A DNA stretch of 64,000 nucleotides from Sphingobium sp. HWE2-09 (GCF_035989265.1 NZ_JAYKZX010000003.1:868001-932000), one strand, 5' to 3'; positions 33,232 to 43,127 are shown, counted from the first letter of the stretch. Numbers and translations are program-made. The notes: a model not told the origin generated them from the letters alone.

Positions 33232-35520
33232 ATGACCGATTTTCGCGACCCGTTCGACGCTATCAAGGATCACCCGTTCGACGATGCGCTCTCGCAGCGT
33301 TACCTCGTCTATGCGCTGTCGACCATCACCGCCCGGTCGCTGCCGGATCTGCGCGATGGCCTGAAACCCGTGCATCGCCGCCTGCTCTGGGCGATGCGCC
33401 TGCTCAAGATGGAACCGGGCGGCGCGTCGCCCGACATATTGGTCGCCAACCCCGCGCGTAACACCACCAGCTACAAGAAATGCGCCCGCGTCGTCGGCGA
33501 CGTGATCGGCAAATATCACCCTCATGGCGATCAGTCGGTCTATGACGCGATGGTTCGACTGGCGCAGGATTTCTCGCTCCGCACCCCGCTGGTCGATGGG
33601 CAGGGCAATTTCGGCAATATCGACGGCGATAATGCCGCGGCCATGCGCTATACCGAAGCGCGCCTGACCCAGGCGGCGGCGGATCTGATGGCCGGCCTGG
33701 ACGAAGGCACGGTCGATTACCGCCCGACCTATAATGGCGAGGATGAGGAGCCGGAAGTCTTTCCCGGCCTCTTCCCCAACCTGCTCGCCAATGGTGCCAC
33801 CGGCATCGCGGTCGGCATGGCGACCAGCATCCCGCCCCATAACGTCGCGGAACTGATCGATGCCGCAGGCCTGCTGATCGAAGATCCCGAAACCGACCAT
33901 GCCGCCTTGATGCAGGTGGTAACCGGACCGGACTTCCCGACCGGCGGCGTACTGGTCGATAACGCCGCGATCATATCCGAAGCCTATGCCACCGGCCGCG
34001 GCGCATTCCGCACCCGGGCGCGCTGGCATAAGGAAGAGGGCGGGCGCGGCACCTGGATCGCGGTCGTTACCGAAATTCCCTATCAGGTCCAGAAATCCAA
34101 GCTGATCGAACAGATCGCTGCGCTGATCAACGACCGCAAGCTGCCGATCCTTGCTGACGTCCGCGACGAATCCGACGCCGAAATCCGCATCGTCATCGAA
34201 CCGCGCGCCCGCACCGTCGATCCGCAGATGCTGATGGACAGCCTGTTCCGCCTGACCGACCTGGAAAACCGCTTCCCGCTCAACCTCAACGTGCTGGACG
34301 CGACCCGCACGCCGCGCGTGCTGGGCCTGAAGCCGCTGTTGATCGAATGGCTCAAGCATCAGATCGACGTGCTGGTTCGCCGCGCCCAGCATCGACTGGA
34401 AAAGATCGCCGGGCGGCTGGAACTGCTCGATGGCTATATCATCGCCTATCTCAACCTTGACCGGGTGATCGAAATCATCCGGACCGAGGATGAGCCGAAG
34501 GTCGTGATGATGGAGGAATTCGCCCTTAACGACCGTCAGGTCGAAGCCATCCTCAACATGCGCCTGCGCTCCCTACGCAAGCTGGAAGAGATGGAATTGC
34601 GGCGCGAACATGCCGAACTGGTCAAGGAGAAGGAGGAACTGGAGAAGCTGGTCGAAAGCCCGGCTCGCCAGCGTACCCGCCTGAAACGCGATCTGGCTGC
34701 GCTGCGCAAACGCTACGGACCTGACACCGATCTTGGCCGCCGCCGCACTCTGGTGGAAGAAGCCGCCCTGGCGAAGGAAATCCCGCTGGAAGCCATGATC
34801 GAGCGTGAGCCGATCACCGTCATCCTGTCCGAACGCGGCTGGATCAGGGCGATGAGCGGCCATCGCGACCTCGCTGCCGCCGATACGCTCAAGTTCAAGG
34901 AAGGCGATGGCCCGCATTATGCCTTCCATGCCTACACCACCGACAAGCTGCTGATGGCGACCTCCACCGGCCGCATCTACACTTTGGCGTCGGACAGGCT
35001 GCCGGGCGGGCGCGGTTTTGGCGATCCAGTCCGCTCGCTGGTCGACATGGACAATGAAGGCGCGATCGTCGCCTTCATGCCCGCGCGCGCCGCGACCGAA
35101 TTGCTGCTCGTGTCGTCCGACGGGCGCGGCTTCGTTGCCGCGACGGCGGACCTGATGGCGGAAACCCGCAAGGGCAAGCAGGTCGTCAATGTCCGCACCG
35201 GCGCAAAACTCAGCGTCATCCGTCCGATCCCGGCGGAGGCGGACAGCATCGCCATCATCGGCGAGAATCGCAAATTGCTGGTCTTCGCGCTCAGCGAAAT
35301 GCCGCGTATGGCGCGCGGGCAGGGCGTCCAGATGCAACGCTATCGCGATGGCGGCCTGTCCGACGCGATCGCCTTCCGCCTGGCCGATGGACTGAGTTGG
35401 ACCATGGGAGGCGAGTCGGGTCGGACTCGCACGGAAAGCGACATGATGCCGTGGAAAGTGGTGCGCGGCGCAGCCGGCCGAATGCCGCCTACCGGTTTCC
35501 CGCGCGACAATCGCTTCTGA
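33232..35520 (+). CDS. parC: DNA topoisomerase IV subunit A
   Basis: A 762-residue DNA-cleaving subunit. Motifs: [50 protein letters not shown], and the catalytic tyrosine Tyr140 in AMRYTEARL. The C-terminal part has a few beta-propeller blades, as in ParC rather than GyrA. The residue at the quinolone-critical serine position is Gln101. There is no clear ribosome site or separate promoter in the 45 bases after ccdB, so shared transcription is likely. parE is at 11908-13884. Confidence 0.93.
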   Translation: MTDFRDPFDAIKDHPFDDALSQRYLVYALSTITARSLPDLRDGLKPVHRRLLWAMRLLKMEPGGASPDILVANPARNTTSYKKCARVVGDVIGKYHPHGDQSVYDAMVRLAQDFSLRTPLVDGQGNFGNIDGDNAAAMRYTEARLTQAAADLMAGLDEGTVDYRPTYNGEDEEPEVFPGLFPNLLANGATGIAVGMATSIPPHNVAELIDAAGLLIEDPETDHAALMQVVTGPDFPTGGVLVDNAAIISEAYATGRGAFRTRARWHKEEGGRGTWIAVVTEIPYQVQKSKLIEQIAALINDRKLPILADVRDESDAEIRIVIEPRARTVDPQMLMDSLFRLTDLENRFPLNLNVLDATRTPRVLGLKPLLIEWLKHQIDVLVRRAQHRLEKIAGRLELLDGYIIAYLNLDRVIEIIRTEDEPKVVMMEEFALNDRQVEAILNMRLRSLRKLEEMELRREHAELVKEKEELEKLVESPARQRTRLKRDLAALRKRYGPDTDLGRRRTLVEEAALAKEIPLEAMIEREPITVILSERGWIRAMSGHRDLAAADTLKFKEGDGPHYAFHAYTTDKLLMATSTGRIYTLASDRLPGGRGFGDPVRSLVDMDNEGAIVAFMPARAATELLLVSSDGRGFVAATADLMAETRKGKQVVNVRTGAKLSVIRPIPAEADSIAIIGENRKLLVFALSEMPRMARGQGVQMQRYRDGGLSDAIAFRLADGLSWTMGGESGRTRTESDMMPWKVVRGAAGRMPPTGFPRDNRF

Positions 35521-35608
35521 TTTCCGGCCATTCGCCTTTGGTCTGATTTCCGCCATATCGGTAATTAGCGTTTCCAGAAAATTTACGCCTTCTGGATACA
35601 GCGGGGAC

Positions 35609-37362
35609 ATGGAATTGACGTCGGTGCGCAATTTGCCGGTCCTGAAGACCAGCGGCGCCCCCTTGGCTGGGGGGATGACGCGCATCCGTTGCAGGGTCTT
35701 GACGTTGCCGACTGGCTCAACGCCCTCCCGCAATTTGCAGCGATTTTCACTTACGAAAACAATGAGATAAACTTTCAGCAGGGCAATGCCCGCTTTGCTG
35801 CCGTTTTGCGATCCAATGCCGAACGCGGCATCGTATCGGATCGTGCAACAAACGAATGCGGCGCCCGTATCGATGATCTCATCCAGTCCGGACGCGATTC
35901 GGACAGTTTCGAATTGCGCCGCGACGGCAAGCTCGGCCCCGAATATTTCATGTGCACGCTCGGTCGGCTTCCCGCCATCGAAGGGCGCCCTGAACATTTT
36001 CTCTTTACCGCGATCGATCGCACCAGCGAACGCACGATCGAGAAGAATTTGCGCCGGGAATTATTGTCGGATGGCCTGACTGCGCTGCCCAACCGTACCG
36101 GTTTCGGCGAGGAGATAGACGACCGCCTCGCCAATTCGGTCTGGCCCGACAATGCCCAGTTCGGCATCATCGCGATCGACCTCAGCCGGTTCAGCCGGGT
36201 GAATGAATCGCTGGGGCCTATGGCGGGCGACGAATTGCTGATCACCGTCGCCAAGCGCCTGAAATCGAGCCTGCGTCAGGGTGACGTCCTCGCCCGCATC
36301 GGCGGCAATGATTTTGCTATTTTTGCCCGCTTGAACAATGGTTTGTCGGATGCTCTTCATATCGTACAGAGGATCAAGGAGGCGCTGAGTTCGCCGATCC
36401 GCCTAAGCGACCTGCAAATCCGCGTCGATTGCGCCATCGGTTGCGCACTATCGTTGAACCTCGATGACGATCCCGACGATGTCGTGCGCAAGGCGCAGGC
36501 CGCGGTGAAGATCGCCAAGCGCAGCGGCAAGGTCGAAATCTATCGCAATGGCGTGCTCAAGGAAGCACAGCGCCGCTTTTCGATCGAAAGCCGCCTGCGC
36601 GACGCGCTGGCCCAAGGCGGCCTGACCCTCGCTTACCAGCCCCTCATCCACCTCCAGACCGGTGAGATCACTGGGTTCGAAGCCCTGGCCCGTTGGAATG
36701 ACGAGGAACTGGGCAATGTGCCGCCCGTCGAATTTATTGCCGTAGCGGAAGAAAGCGGCCTGATCACGCCGCTCGGCCGCTGGGCCGCTTATGAAGCCGC
36801 CCAGGCGCTGTCGCGCTGGGACGCGAAGTTCGGCCAGCCGCTGCCGGTCGGCGTCAACGTCAACCTCTCGCCAATCCAGATGGCGCGCGACGACGTTGCC
36901 TCCATGTTTGAGGAAGCGCTGCGCTATGCCGGTATCGCTGGCAGCCGCCTGACCGCCGAACTGACCGAAAGCGCGATCATCGCCGATCCCGACAAGGCGC
37001 GCAAATTGCTCGTCGCTCTCAAGAGCTTGCAGATGCCGATCGCGATGGATGATTTCGGCACCGGCTTCTCCAACCTCGCCAGCCTGCATAGCCTGCCGAT
37101 CGACATATTGAAAATCGACCGAAGTTTCGTGTCCAACATGCTGGAAGATCACGACAAAGCGGTAATCGTCCGCACGATCTTGTCGCTGGCCGAATCGCTC
37201 AACCTCAAGGTCACGGCCGAAGGCATCGAGACCCAGGCGCTGGCCCACGCCCTGCAACAAATGGGCTGCTGGCAGGGGCAGGGCTATCATTTTGCCAAGC
37301 CGATGGCCGAAGCCGACGCGTTCGACTATTGGCGCGCGCGCTGGAACTTCGAAACGATCTGA
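35609..37362 (+). pseudogene. GGDEF-EAL c-di-GMP phosphodiesterase, apparent 5' frameshift
   Basis: The main frame (557 residues, from TTG 35689) has a PAS-like N-terminal part, a degenerate GGDEF domain (GGNDF, residues 205-209) and an intact EAL domain: EAL at 331-333, NLSPIQM, ELTES, DDFGTGFSNL, KIDRSF, AEGIET. It should hydrolyse c-di-GMP and not make it. No ATG exists in this frame. An ATG at 35609 in another frame opens a well-coded start (MELTSVRNLPVLKTSG) that joins this frame if one G is added to the G6 run at 35669-35674. So it is either frameshifted, a sequencing indel, or TTG-started at 35689 without a ribosome site. Confidence 0.7.
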
Positions 37363-38537
37363 CCGGCGATCGCCGCGACGCGATCGGCGTCGGGAAAATT
37401 CTCCGCCACCCATTGCGCCTGCACGGCGTGCAGCGCCTTCGCCACGTCCGGGCCAGGCGTCAGCCCCAATGCAATCAATGCACCGCCACCGATCGGAAGG
37501 GCAGGGGGCGTCCAGCCTTTCAGCGGCGCCAACGCAGTCAAAGGCCGTTCCGGATCGAGCAGCAATCGGTCGATCGCCCCTTCCACGCCGACCCGATAGG
37601 CCAGCGCACGCGGCCCTTCCATCGCCTCTGCGGAGTCCAGCGCCACGACCAGTCGCTTGCGCGCCTTGTTCGACAACTTCAACCGTGCGCCCACGCCATC
37701 GGCCAGCGCCGCATCATGGGGCAGCAGCGCCGCCAATCGCCGCAGCGCCGATCCCGCGATCCCGGCCTCCGCCTCGCGTGCGATCAGCCGATCGACCCGC
37801 TCCACACCGCCCTGATCGACTTCCGGCAACACCGGGCGCAAAATGCCGCCTTCCACCATCAATCGCAGCGCATGGACCGGGGCGGCAACGCCCAGCAATT
37901 TCAGCAATTCGTCGGCAATCCGCTCGCGCGAAAGCGCCATCAGACTGTTGGCGGCGGTGACGCAGGCGTCATACGCACAACTGTCCAACTCGTTGTCGCC
38001 ATAGCGCGCCAGAAAGCGGAAATAGCGCAATATTCGCAGATGATCCTCCGCGATCCGCGCCGACGCATCGCCGATGAAGCGCAACCGCCGCGTCTCCAGA
38101 TCCGCCATGCCGCCGAAATAGTCGCTGATCGCGCCGGTCAGTGGATCGGCATAGAGCGCATTGATGGTGAAGTCCCGCCGCGCGGCATCTTCGCGCCAGT
38201 CGTCGGTATAGGCGATAGTCGCGCGTCGCCCATCGGTACTGACATCGCGGCGCAACGTCGTAATCTCCACCGGACCATCGGGCAGGATAGCGGTGATCGT
38301 GCCATGCTCGATCCCGGTCGGCACCGCCTTGATCCCCGCCGCCTTCAGCCGATCGACCACATCATGCGGGTCCAGGCTGGTCGCGATGTCGAGATCGTTG
38401 ACCGGCAAGCCCAACAGTCCGTCGCGCACGGCCCCGCCGACGAAGCGCGCCTTCCCCTCCGCCGCACCCAATGCGGCGAGCAGCCCGTCAAGTCCGGGTC
38501 GATGGCACCATTCGGCATCAGGCAGCAAAATGGTCAT
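37326..38537 (-). CDS. CCA-adding tRNA nucleotidyltransferase-type protein
   Basis: A 403-residue class II nucleotidyltransferase. The head has FVGGAVRDGLLG and NDLDIAT with the catalytic aspartates. Also visible are RRDFTINAL, DPLTGAISDYFGG, and DHLRILRYFRF, which select and bind the primer end. It completes or repairs the 3' CCA of tRNAs; poly(A) polymerase relatives share the fold. The one tRNA in this window has an encoded CCA, so repair is its main expected use for that tRNA. The start at 38537 overlaps the NUDIX gene by 20 bases. Confidence 0.9.
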   Translation of the reverse strand: MTILLPDAEWCHRPGLDGLLAALGAAEGKARFVGGAVRDGLLGLPVNDLDIATSLDPHDVVDRLKAAGIKAVPTGIEHGTITAILPDGPVEITTLRRDVSTDGRRATIAYTDDWREDAARRDFTINALYADPLTGAISDYFGGMADLETRRLRFIGDASARIAEDHLRILRYFRFLARYGDNELDSCAYDACVTAANSLMALSRERIADELLKLLGVAAPVHALRLMVEGGILRPVLPEVDQGGVERVDRLIAREAEAGIAGSALRRLAALLPHDAALADGVGARLKLSNKARKRLVVALDSAEAMEGPRALAYRVGVEGAIDRLLLDPERPLTALAPLKGWTPPALPIGGGALIALGLTPGPDVAKALHAVQAQWVAENFPDADRVAAIAGQIVSKFQRARQ

Positions 38538-39126
38538 GGCCCAGCCTGCGCGAGAGATTGGCGAGGATGGCGGCGGTGATGCCCCAGATGCGACGTCCTT
38601 CCCAGAGAATCTCGTAATAATGGCGTTGCTTGCCTTCATAGTGGACCGCGTGGCGCACGCGATGCGCGGGGTCCAGCGCATAGGCCAGGGGCAATTCGAA
38701 CCAGTTCGCCACCTCGCTTTCCTGCGCGCGCAGCGGCAGGTCGGGCGGAATGACGCCCAGCACCGGTATGATGTCGAAGCCGGTGAAGGTGTGATAGCGA
38801 TCGGACGTGCCGATTACCTGCACCTGTTCGGGCGGCAGCGCGATTTCCTCCTGCGCCTCCCGCAAAGCGCCGGCGACTTCATCGGCGTCCCCCTCATCCA
38901 CGCGCCCGCCGGGAAAGGCGATCTGGCCCGCATGTTGGCGCAAGCGCGACGATCGCTCGGTCAGGATCAGGCCGGGTTCGGGCCGATCGGTAATCGCCAC
39001 CAGCACGGCGGCGGGCGCCAGCGCGATCTCGCCATCGATCCGCGGATCGCGCATGTCCATCGGGTCCAGATGTTCGCGCCTATGCCCTTCGTCCAACGCG
39101 GCACGCAACCGCTGCGCCAGCGTCAT
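38518..39126 (-). CDS. NUDIX hydrolase, CoA pyrophosphatase type
   Basis: A 202-residue hydrolase with the NUDIX box at about residues 84-105 (FPGGRVDEGD, then REAQEEI). The preceding LTERSSRLRQHAGQIAFPGG matches the CoA diphosphatase signature of NudL/YeaB-type enzymes, which split CoA into phosphopantetheine and ADP. The ATG at 39126 overlaps the stop of the DUF1285 gene (ATGA). It is the middle gene of a three-gene coupled set with DUF1285 and the CCA enzyme. Confidence 0.87.
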   Translation of the reverse strand: MTLAQRLRAALDEGHRREHLDPMDMRDPRIDGEIALAPAAVLVAITDRPEPGLILTERSSRLRQHAGQIAFPGGRVDEGDADEVAGALREAQEEIALPPEQVQVIGTSDRYHTFTGFDIIPVLGVIPPDLPLRAQESEVANWFELPLAYALDPAHRVRHAVHYEGKQRHYYEILWEGRRIWGITAAILANLSRRLGHDHFAA

Positions 39127-39689
39127 GCCGCGCCGTCCAGCGGGAAAAACGCGCCATCGCTCCACAGCCCGATCCGGTCCCCGCCTTCCTCCAGCGCCAG
39201 GTTCATCAACTCATAATAGACGCTGCGCGCGACCAGCGCCTCCATCCCGCCACGCACATGCAGATAGGGATGCGGCCCGTCCGGCGTCTCGCGCAGCACC
39301 AGCGCATGATCCGGCCCGGCCGTCACGATATCGCCATTCTTGATCTGGAAGGCCAGAGTCCGATCCCGGCTTTCACCCTCGCTCTTGACCTCGACCGCGA
39401 CGAACGGCGCATCCTCGACCGCGATGTCCAGTTTCTCGACCGGCGTCACCAGCACATGGCTGCCGTCCGGCTCGCGCCGCAATATGGAGGAAAAGAGCCG
39501 CACCATCGTTTCCCGGCCGATCGGCGATCCCTGATGAAACCAGGTGCCGTCGCGCGCGATCCGCATCTCGCTGTCGCCGCAATGGTCGGGGTTCCACTTA
39601 TCGACAGGCGGCAGGCGCTTTTCGGCGGCCAGCCGCGCGATATCGGCAAGCGACAGGGTGGACAGGTCGGGTAAAGGCTCCATCGGCAT
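39123..39689 (-). CDS. DUF1285 protein
   Basis: A 188-residue cytoplasmic protein of the DUF1285 family, function unknown. Family features: PPVDKWNPDHCGDSEMRIA, GTWFHQGSPIGR, MVRLFSSILRREPDG, VTPVEKL and the C-terminal ARSVYYELMNLA. Mostly beta structure is expected. An internal ATG at 39683 is an alternative start. It heads the set DUF1285, NUDIX, CCA enzyme, each overlapping the next. Confidence 0.88.
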   Translation of the reverse strand: MPMEPLPDLSTLSLADIARLAAEKRLPPVDKWNPDHCGDSEMRIARDGTWFHQGSPIGRETMVRLFSSILRREPDGSHVLVTPVEKLDIAVEDAPFVAVEVKSEGESRDRTLAFQIKNGDIVTAGPDHALVLRETPDGPHPYLHVRGGMEALVARSVYYELMNLALEEGGDRIGLWSDGAFFPLDGAA

Positions 39690-39731
39690 GGAGCGGAGAT
39701 AGGAGCGTCTCGCCCGAAGGCAAAGGGCTAA

Positions 39732-40250
39732 TCAGGCCGCGACGGCAATTCGCGGGCCAAGCATCCCGGTTCCGCCGACCGGACGGCCGTCGATCGGCAG
39801 CGCCAGCAACCGGCGCGGTTCGAACGGACCGGGCGCATCCCATCCCGCCGTCCCCTCGGCGGCGAAGCCCCAGAAGCGGCCATAATATTCAGGATCGCCG
39901 ATCATCATCAGCGTTTCGCTCCCCATGGCGCGGGCGGCGCTCACCACCGCGTCCATCATCGCTCGGCCATGGCCGCCAAATTGATGCGCAGGATCGACCG
40001 CCACCGGCCCGACCATGATCAGCGGGATTTGCGCGCCGTCCTCGCCCATCAGCGCCACCGGCCAGCTTTGCAGCGACCCGATCAACGCGCCGTCGGCATC
40101 GACCGTCGCGAAGGAGAGGGCGGGCAGCCAGGGCATCCCATCACGAATGCGATAGGCGGTGCGTCCATGCCGGTCCGGGCCGAATGCCGCATCCAGCAAC
40201 TGCTCGATCGCCGCATCGGGCTGGCTGTCCAGGGGAACAATGTGAGACAC
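39732..40250 (-). CDS. GNAT-family N-acetyltransferase
   Basis: About 172 residues. The GNAT acetyl-CoA loop is seen as GPVAVDPAHQFGGHGRAMM, followed by LMMIGDPEYYGRFWGF, the YhbS-like pattern. It would acetylate a small molecule or a protein N-terminus; the substrate is unknown. I chose GTG 40250 as the start of the conserved domain. The ribosome site is weak and the frame extends to 40460, into the folB start region. It diverges from folB. Confidence 0.78.
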   Translation of the reverse strand: MSHIVPLDSQPDAAIEQLLDAAFGPDRHGRTAYRIRDGMPWLPALSFATVDADGALIGSLQSWPVALMGEDGAQIPLIMVGPVAVDPAHQFGGHGRAMMDAVVSAARAMGSETLMMIGDPEYYGRFWGFAAEGTAGWDAPGPFEPRRLLALPIDGRPVGGTGMLGPRIAVAA

Positions 40251-40389
40251 GTCTTGCCGATCCGCCGTCAATGGCGCATGGGGCAGCGCCGGAAGCGGGG
40301 CTTTAGCGTCCGCTTCGCAAAATGAAAGACTAAATAGGCCCGTCCACACGGCATGAGCCGGGGCGGCGCGGGCCATATGCTGGCGGGTT

Positions 40390-40773
40390 ATGCAGACAGG
40401 ATTTGACGATTTTCTGACGCTGGAGGTCAACGACCTGCACGTCGACGTGCTGACCGGCATTTATTCGGAGGAGACGCATCTCCCCCAACCGCTGCGCATA
40501 TCCATCCGCGCGCGCCTGCAAATCGCCGATCATTACGAGCCGGATACGGCCCTCGGCCAGTCCAAAAATTATATGGACCTGAAACACGCCGCCTCGACCG
40601 CGCTGCCCGAAGGCGTGCATTTCACCCTGATCGAAGCGGTCGCCGACCATATCATCGACACCATCTTCCTGCAGGACGACAAGGTCAGCCATGTCGAGGT
40701 GAAGATCGTCAAACTGGCCCTGTCCGAACGCGGCGAGGAAATCGGCATCACCCTGGGCCGCGGGCGGAAATAA
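40390..40773 (+). CDS. folB: Dihydroneopterin aldolase
   Basis: A 127-residue enzyme that splits dihydroneopterin in folate synthesis. Seen: VNDLHVDVLTGIYSEE at the start, NYMDLKHA, FTLIEAVADHI with the catalytic region, and VEVKIVKLAL near the end. The length is right for the octameric family. No other folate gene is adjacent. Confidence 0.88.
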   Translation: MQTGFDDFLTLEVNDLHVDVLTGIYSEETHLPQPLRISIRARLQIADHYEPDTALGQSKNYMDLKHAASTALPEGVHFTLIEAVADHIIDTIFLQDDKVSHVEVKIVKLALSERGEEIGITLGRGRK

Positions 40774-40792
40774 GGTATCAAGAATGCGGCGT

Positions 40793-40824
40793 GCTCCCGC
40801 GCAGGCGGGAGCCCAGTCCGGCGG
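40793..40824. repeat. Short palindromic repeat, family B copy 2
   Basis: Perfect 8-bp stem GCTCCCGC/GCGGGAGC with a GCAG loop, followed by CCAGTCCGGCGG, matching the layout of the copy at 10407. It lies between the convergent folB and oxygenase genes. Confidence 0.75.
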
Positions 40825-40852
40825 TTAGGTTGAGCGCCCGCCGCGCCACATG

Positions 40853-41800
40853 TCACCCCTTCTTGATCAACCCAATCTCGATGAGCCGCTCCGTCAGATA
40901 ATCATGCGCGCTGATCGGCGGATCGCGCCGCGGATTATCGTCGCTCACGCATTGCGGCAGCGCATCGATCATGAAATCGGGCCGCAAGTGCAGGAAGAAC
41001 GGCATGGAATAGCGCGAATGGCCGCGCCGCTCCGGCGGCGGATTGACGACGCGATGGCTGGTCGACGGCAGGATATGATTGGTCAACCGCTGCAACATGT
41101 CGCCGACATTGATCGCCAGCGCACCCGGCGGCGGCACCACGGGCAGCCAGTTGCCGTTCCGATCCTTCAACTCCAGCCCGCCTTCTTCCGCGCCCAGCAA
41201 TAGGGTGATGAGGTTGATATCCTCATGCGCGCCCGCGCGGATACCCGGCGCCTGCGGCGACACCGGCGGATAATGGAGCAGGCGCAGGATCGAATTGCCA
41301 TTGTCGATCGGCCCGTCGAACCAGCGTTCGGGCAGACCCAGATAGAGCGCGATCGCCGACAGCAGCTCCGCGCCCACCCGGTCGAACTCGTCATACAGCT
41401 TGGCGAATACGGGTTGGAACTCCGGCATGGCGTCGGGCCAGATATTGGGCGGCATCGTCTCGGCCAGCGGATCACCATCCGGCAACTCGCGGCCGACATG
41501 CCAGAATTCCTTCAGGTCATTCTCGCTCGCGCCCTTGGCGATCTCCGTACCGAACGCGGTATAGCCCCGCTGGCCGCCATTGCCCTTGGCGCTGTAACGC
41601 TGCTTCACCTCTTCGGGCAGGGCAAAGAACCGGCGCGCCAGCGCCCATCCGTCATCGACCAGCGTCTGGTCCATGCCATGATCCTTCACCATGGCGAAGC
41701 CGAACTGTTGGAACGACCGGCCGAAGGCGGCGGCGAAATCTGCCTTGCTCATATCCGCCATGGACAGGACGGGAACCTGGTCCAGCACCGTTTGCGACAC
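40853..41800 (-). CDS. 2-oxoglutarate/Fe(II) oxygenase, isopenicillin-N-synthase-like
   Basis: A 315-residue enzyme of the DIOX_N/2OG-FeII_Oxy family. The N-terminal domain begins VPVLSMADM and has FGFAMVKDHGMD. The iron ligands are seen as GAHEDINLIT (His, Asp) and STSHRVVNP (His), with the cosubstrate Arg in RYSMPFFLH. It would hydroxylate or desaturate a small molecule. The true substrate is not known, and many bacterial members are uncharacterised. It diverges from the EVE gene. Confidence 0.87.
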   Translation of the reverse strand: MSQTVLDQVPVLSMADMSKADFAAAFGRSFQQFGFAMVKDHGMDQTLVDDGWALARRFFALPEEVKQRYSAKGNGGQRGYTAFGTEIAKGASENDLKEFWHVGRELPDGDPLAETMPPNIWPDAMPEFQPVFAKLYDEFDRVGAELLSAIALYLGLPERWFDGPIDNGNSILRLLHYPPVSPQAPGIRAGAHEDINLITLLLGAEEGGLELKDRNGNWLPVVPPPGALAINVGDMLQRLTNHILPSTSHRVVNPPPERRGHSRYSMPFFLHLRPDFMIDALPQCVSDDNPRRDPPISAHDYLTERLIEIGLIKKG

Positions 41801-41906
41801 GTCTTATCTCCGATAAAGGTCTGAATCAGCCTTGGCCCGCTATAGGGGGCGGCTTGTCTGTCGGTCCATCCTTGATCGCGCCGGGCCGCTGTTGCAAGAC
41901 GGCAGG

Positions 41907-42314
41907 ATGAACTATTGGCTGATGAAATCGGAACCCGACGTCTTTTCCTATGACGACCTGGTCGCCAAGGGGAAGGCCGAATGGGACGGCGTGCGCAATC
42001 ACGCGGCGCAAGGTCATATGAAGGCGATGCGCAAAGGCGACCGCGCCTTTTTCTATCACAGCAATATCGGTCTGGAAGCGGTCGGCATCATGACGGTGGT
42101 GGAAGAAGCCGCGCCTGACAGCACCGACGATACCGGCAAATGGATATCGGTCCATGTCGCGCCGTATGAAAAGCTGGCCAAACCGGTGTCGCTCAAGGCG
42201 ATGAAGGCCGATCCAGCCTTGGCTGACATGGTCATGCTTCGCCAATCGCGCTTGTCAGTGGCACCACTCACAAAGGCCCAATTCGACCATATCGTTGCTA
42301 TGTCAAAGGGTTGA
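41907..42314 (+). CDS. EVE-domain protein
   Basis: A 135-residue single EVE domain (PUA-like fold, YTH relative). The signature start is MNYWLMKSEPDVFSYDDL. Then come WDGVRNHAAQGHM, KGDRAFFYHSN and VGIMTVVEE. EVE domains bind modified bases in DNA or RNA; stand-alone copies are common in Proteobacteria and their role is unsettled. I chose ATG 41907 (GGCAGG upstream) over the longer frame at 41832. Confidence 0.9.
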   Translation: MNYWLMKSEPDVFSYDDLVAKGKAEWDGVRNHAAQGHMKAMRKGDRAFFYHSNIGLEAVGIMTVVEEAAPDSTDDTGKWISVHVAPYEKLAKPVSLKAMKADPALADMVMLRQSRLSVAPLTKAQFDHIVAMSKG

Positions 42315-42460
42315 GCGGATCATTGGGGCATGATTGCAGATGATGCAACTGGCGCGCCGCTCTTTGCGATTGTGGCAATGCCGCGCTGCAACATAGAAGC
42401 GCCTTAACAGAATAAGAAAAACCAAGAGGTGTTTGATCGGCATTCACAAGGAGTTTACCC

Positions 42461-42757
42461 ATGCGAATGCTGTCCAAGTTCATTGTCGCCGGCGCCCTGA
42501 GCGCCATTGTTGCCGCCGCTGCACCTGCCCAGGCGGAAGACGCCGCCAAGCAGCGCTTCACGCACGAAGGTTATACCTATGTGTATGAAGTCAAGGATAC
42601 CAAGACCGGCAAGGTCATCTCCGGCCGTCGCTTCCCCGACGCCGTTGCGTTCAACCTCGCTGTGAAGAACGGCAAGGTTTCGGGCGTGTCGGGTGGCCAG
42701 CAGGTCGCTTTCAAGGTCGAAGAAGCGCGTGGCGCCGCGGGCGCTGCTGCGGAATAA
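42461..42757 (+). CDS. Small exported protein (98 residues), hypothetical
   Basis: Signal peptide residues 1-25 (cut after AQA). The mature part is about 73 residues, basic and Tyr-rich at first (RFTHEGYTYVYEVKD), with a hairpin-like KTGKVISGRRFPDAVAF and an Ala-rich end. Ribosome site AAGGAG. A strong terminator follows. Probably periplasmic. No domain recognised. Confidence 0.75.
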   Translation: MRMLSKFIVAGALSAIVAAAAPAQAEDAAKQRFTHEGYTYVYEVKDTKTGKVISGRRFPDAVAFNLAVKNGKVSGVSGGQQVAFKVEEARGAAGAAAE

Positions 42758-42775
42758 TCCCGACGCTTCACGAAT

Positions 42776-42812
42776 AAAAAGGGCGGCATCCAACCGGATG
42801 CCGCCCTTTTTT
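42776..42812. terminator. Bidirectional terminator between two small exported-protein genes
   Basis: Perfect 11-bp stem GGGCGGCATCC/GGATGCCGCCC, AACC loop, AAAAA to the left and TTTTTT to the right. Confidence 0.93.
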
Positions 42813-42824
42813 ATCCGCCTCGGA

Positions 42825-43127
42825 TCAACGGCAACGACGCTTGCTGTCGATTTCCTTGCCCAGCAGCGCACCGCCCGCCGCGCCCAGGATCGTGCCCGTC
42901 GCGCGATCACCGCGCGTGTCGATCGCACGACCAGCCAGCGCTCCGCCGACGCCGCCCACGATCAGGCCGGTCGTACCGTTGGATTTGCGGCAATAGGTCC
43001 GGCCATCACGACCGCGCCATTCCTTGTAACGATGATTTTTCCGCGCTTGGGCGCCATCGGTGGGCACCGCCATGGACATGGGAACCGCCAGCGAAACAGC
43101 GGCGAGGGCGAGCAGGGCTTTACGCAT
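42825..43127 (-). CDS. Glycine-zipper 2TM envelope protein
   Basis: A 100-residue protein with a signal sequence (cut near AQA, residue 28) and a basic middle (RKNHRYKEWRGRDGRTYCRK). The glycine-zipper segment is GLIVGGVGGALAGRAID and, after a turn, GTILGAAGGALLGKEID. Such proteins are envelope-associated (RcnB/OmpA-like zipper families). Two cysteines may form a disulfide. The exact role is unknown. Confidence 0.82.
   Translation of the reverse strand: MRKALLALAAVSLAVPMSMAVPTDGAQARKNHRYKEWRGRDGRTYCRKSNGTTGLIVGGVGGALAGRAIDTRGDRATGTILGAAGGALLGKEIDSKRRCR

Noticed and set aside
34573..35997. A 474-residue open frame antisense to the parC end and EAL gene
   Set aside because: Antisense shadow of parC; no domain and no ribosome site.
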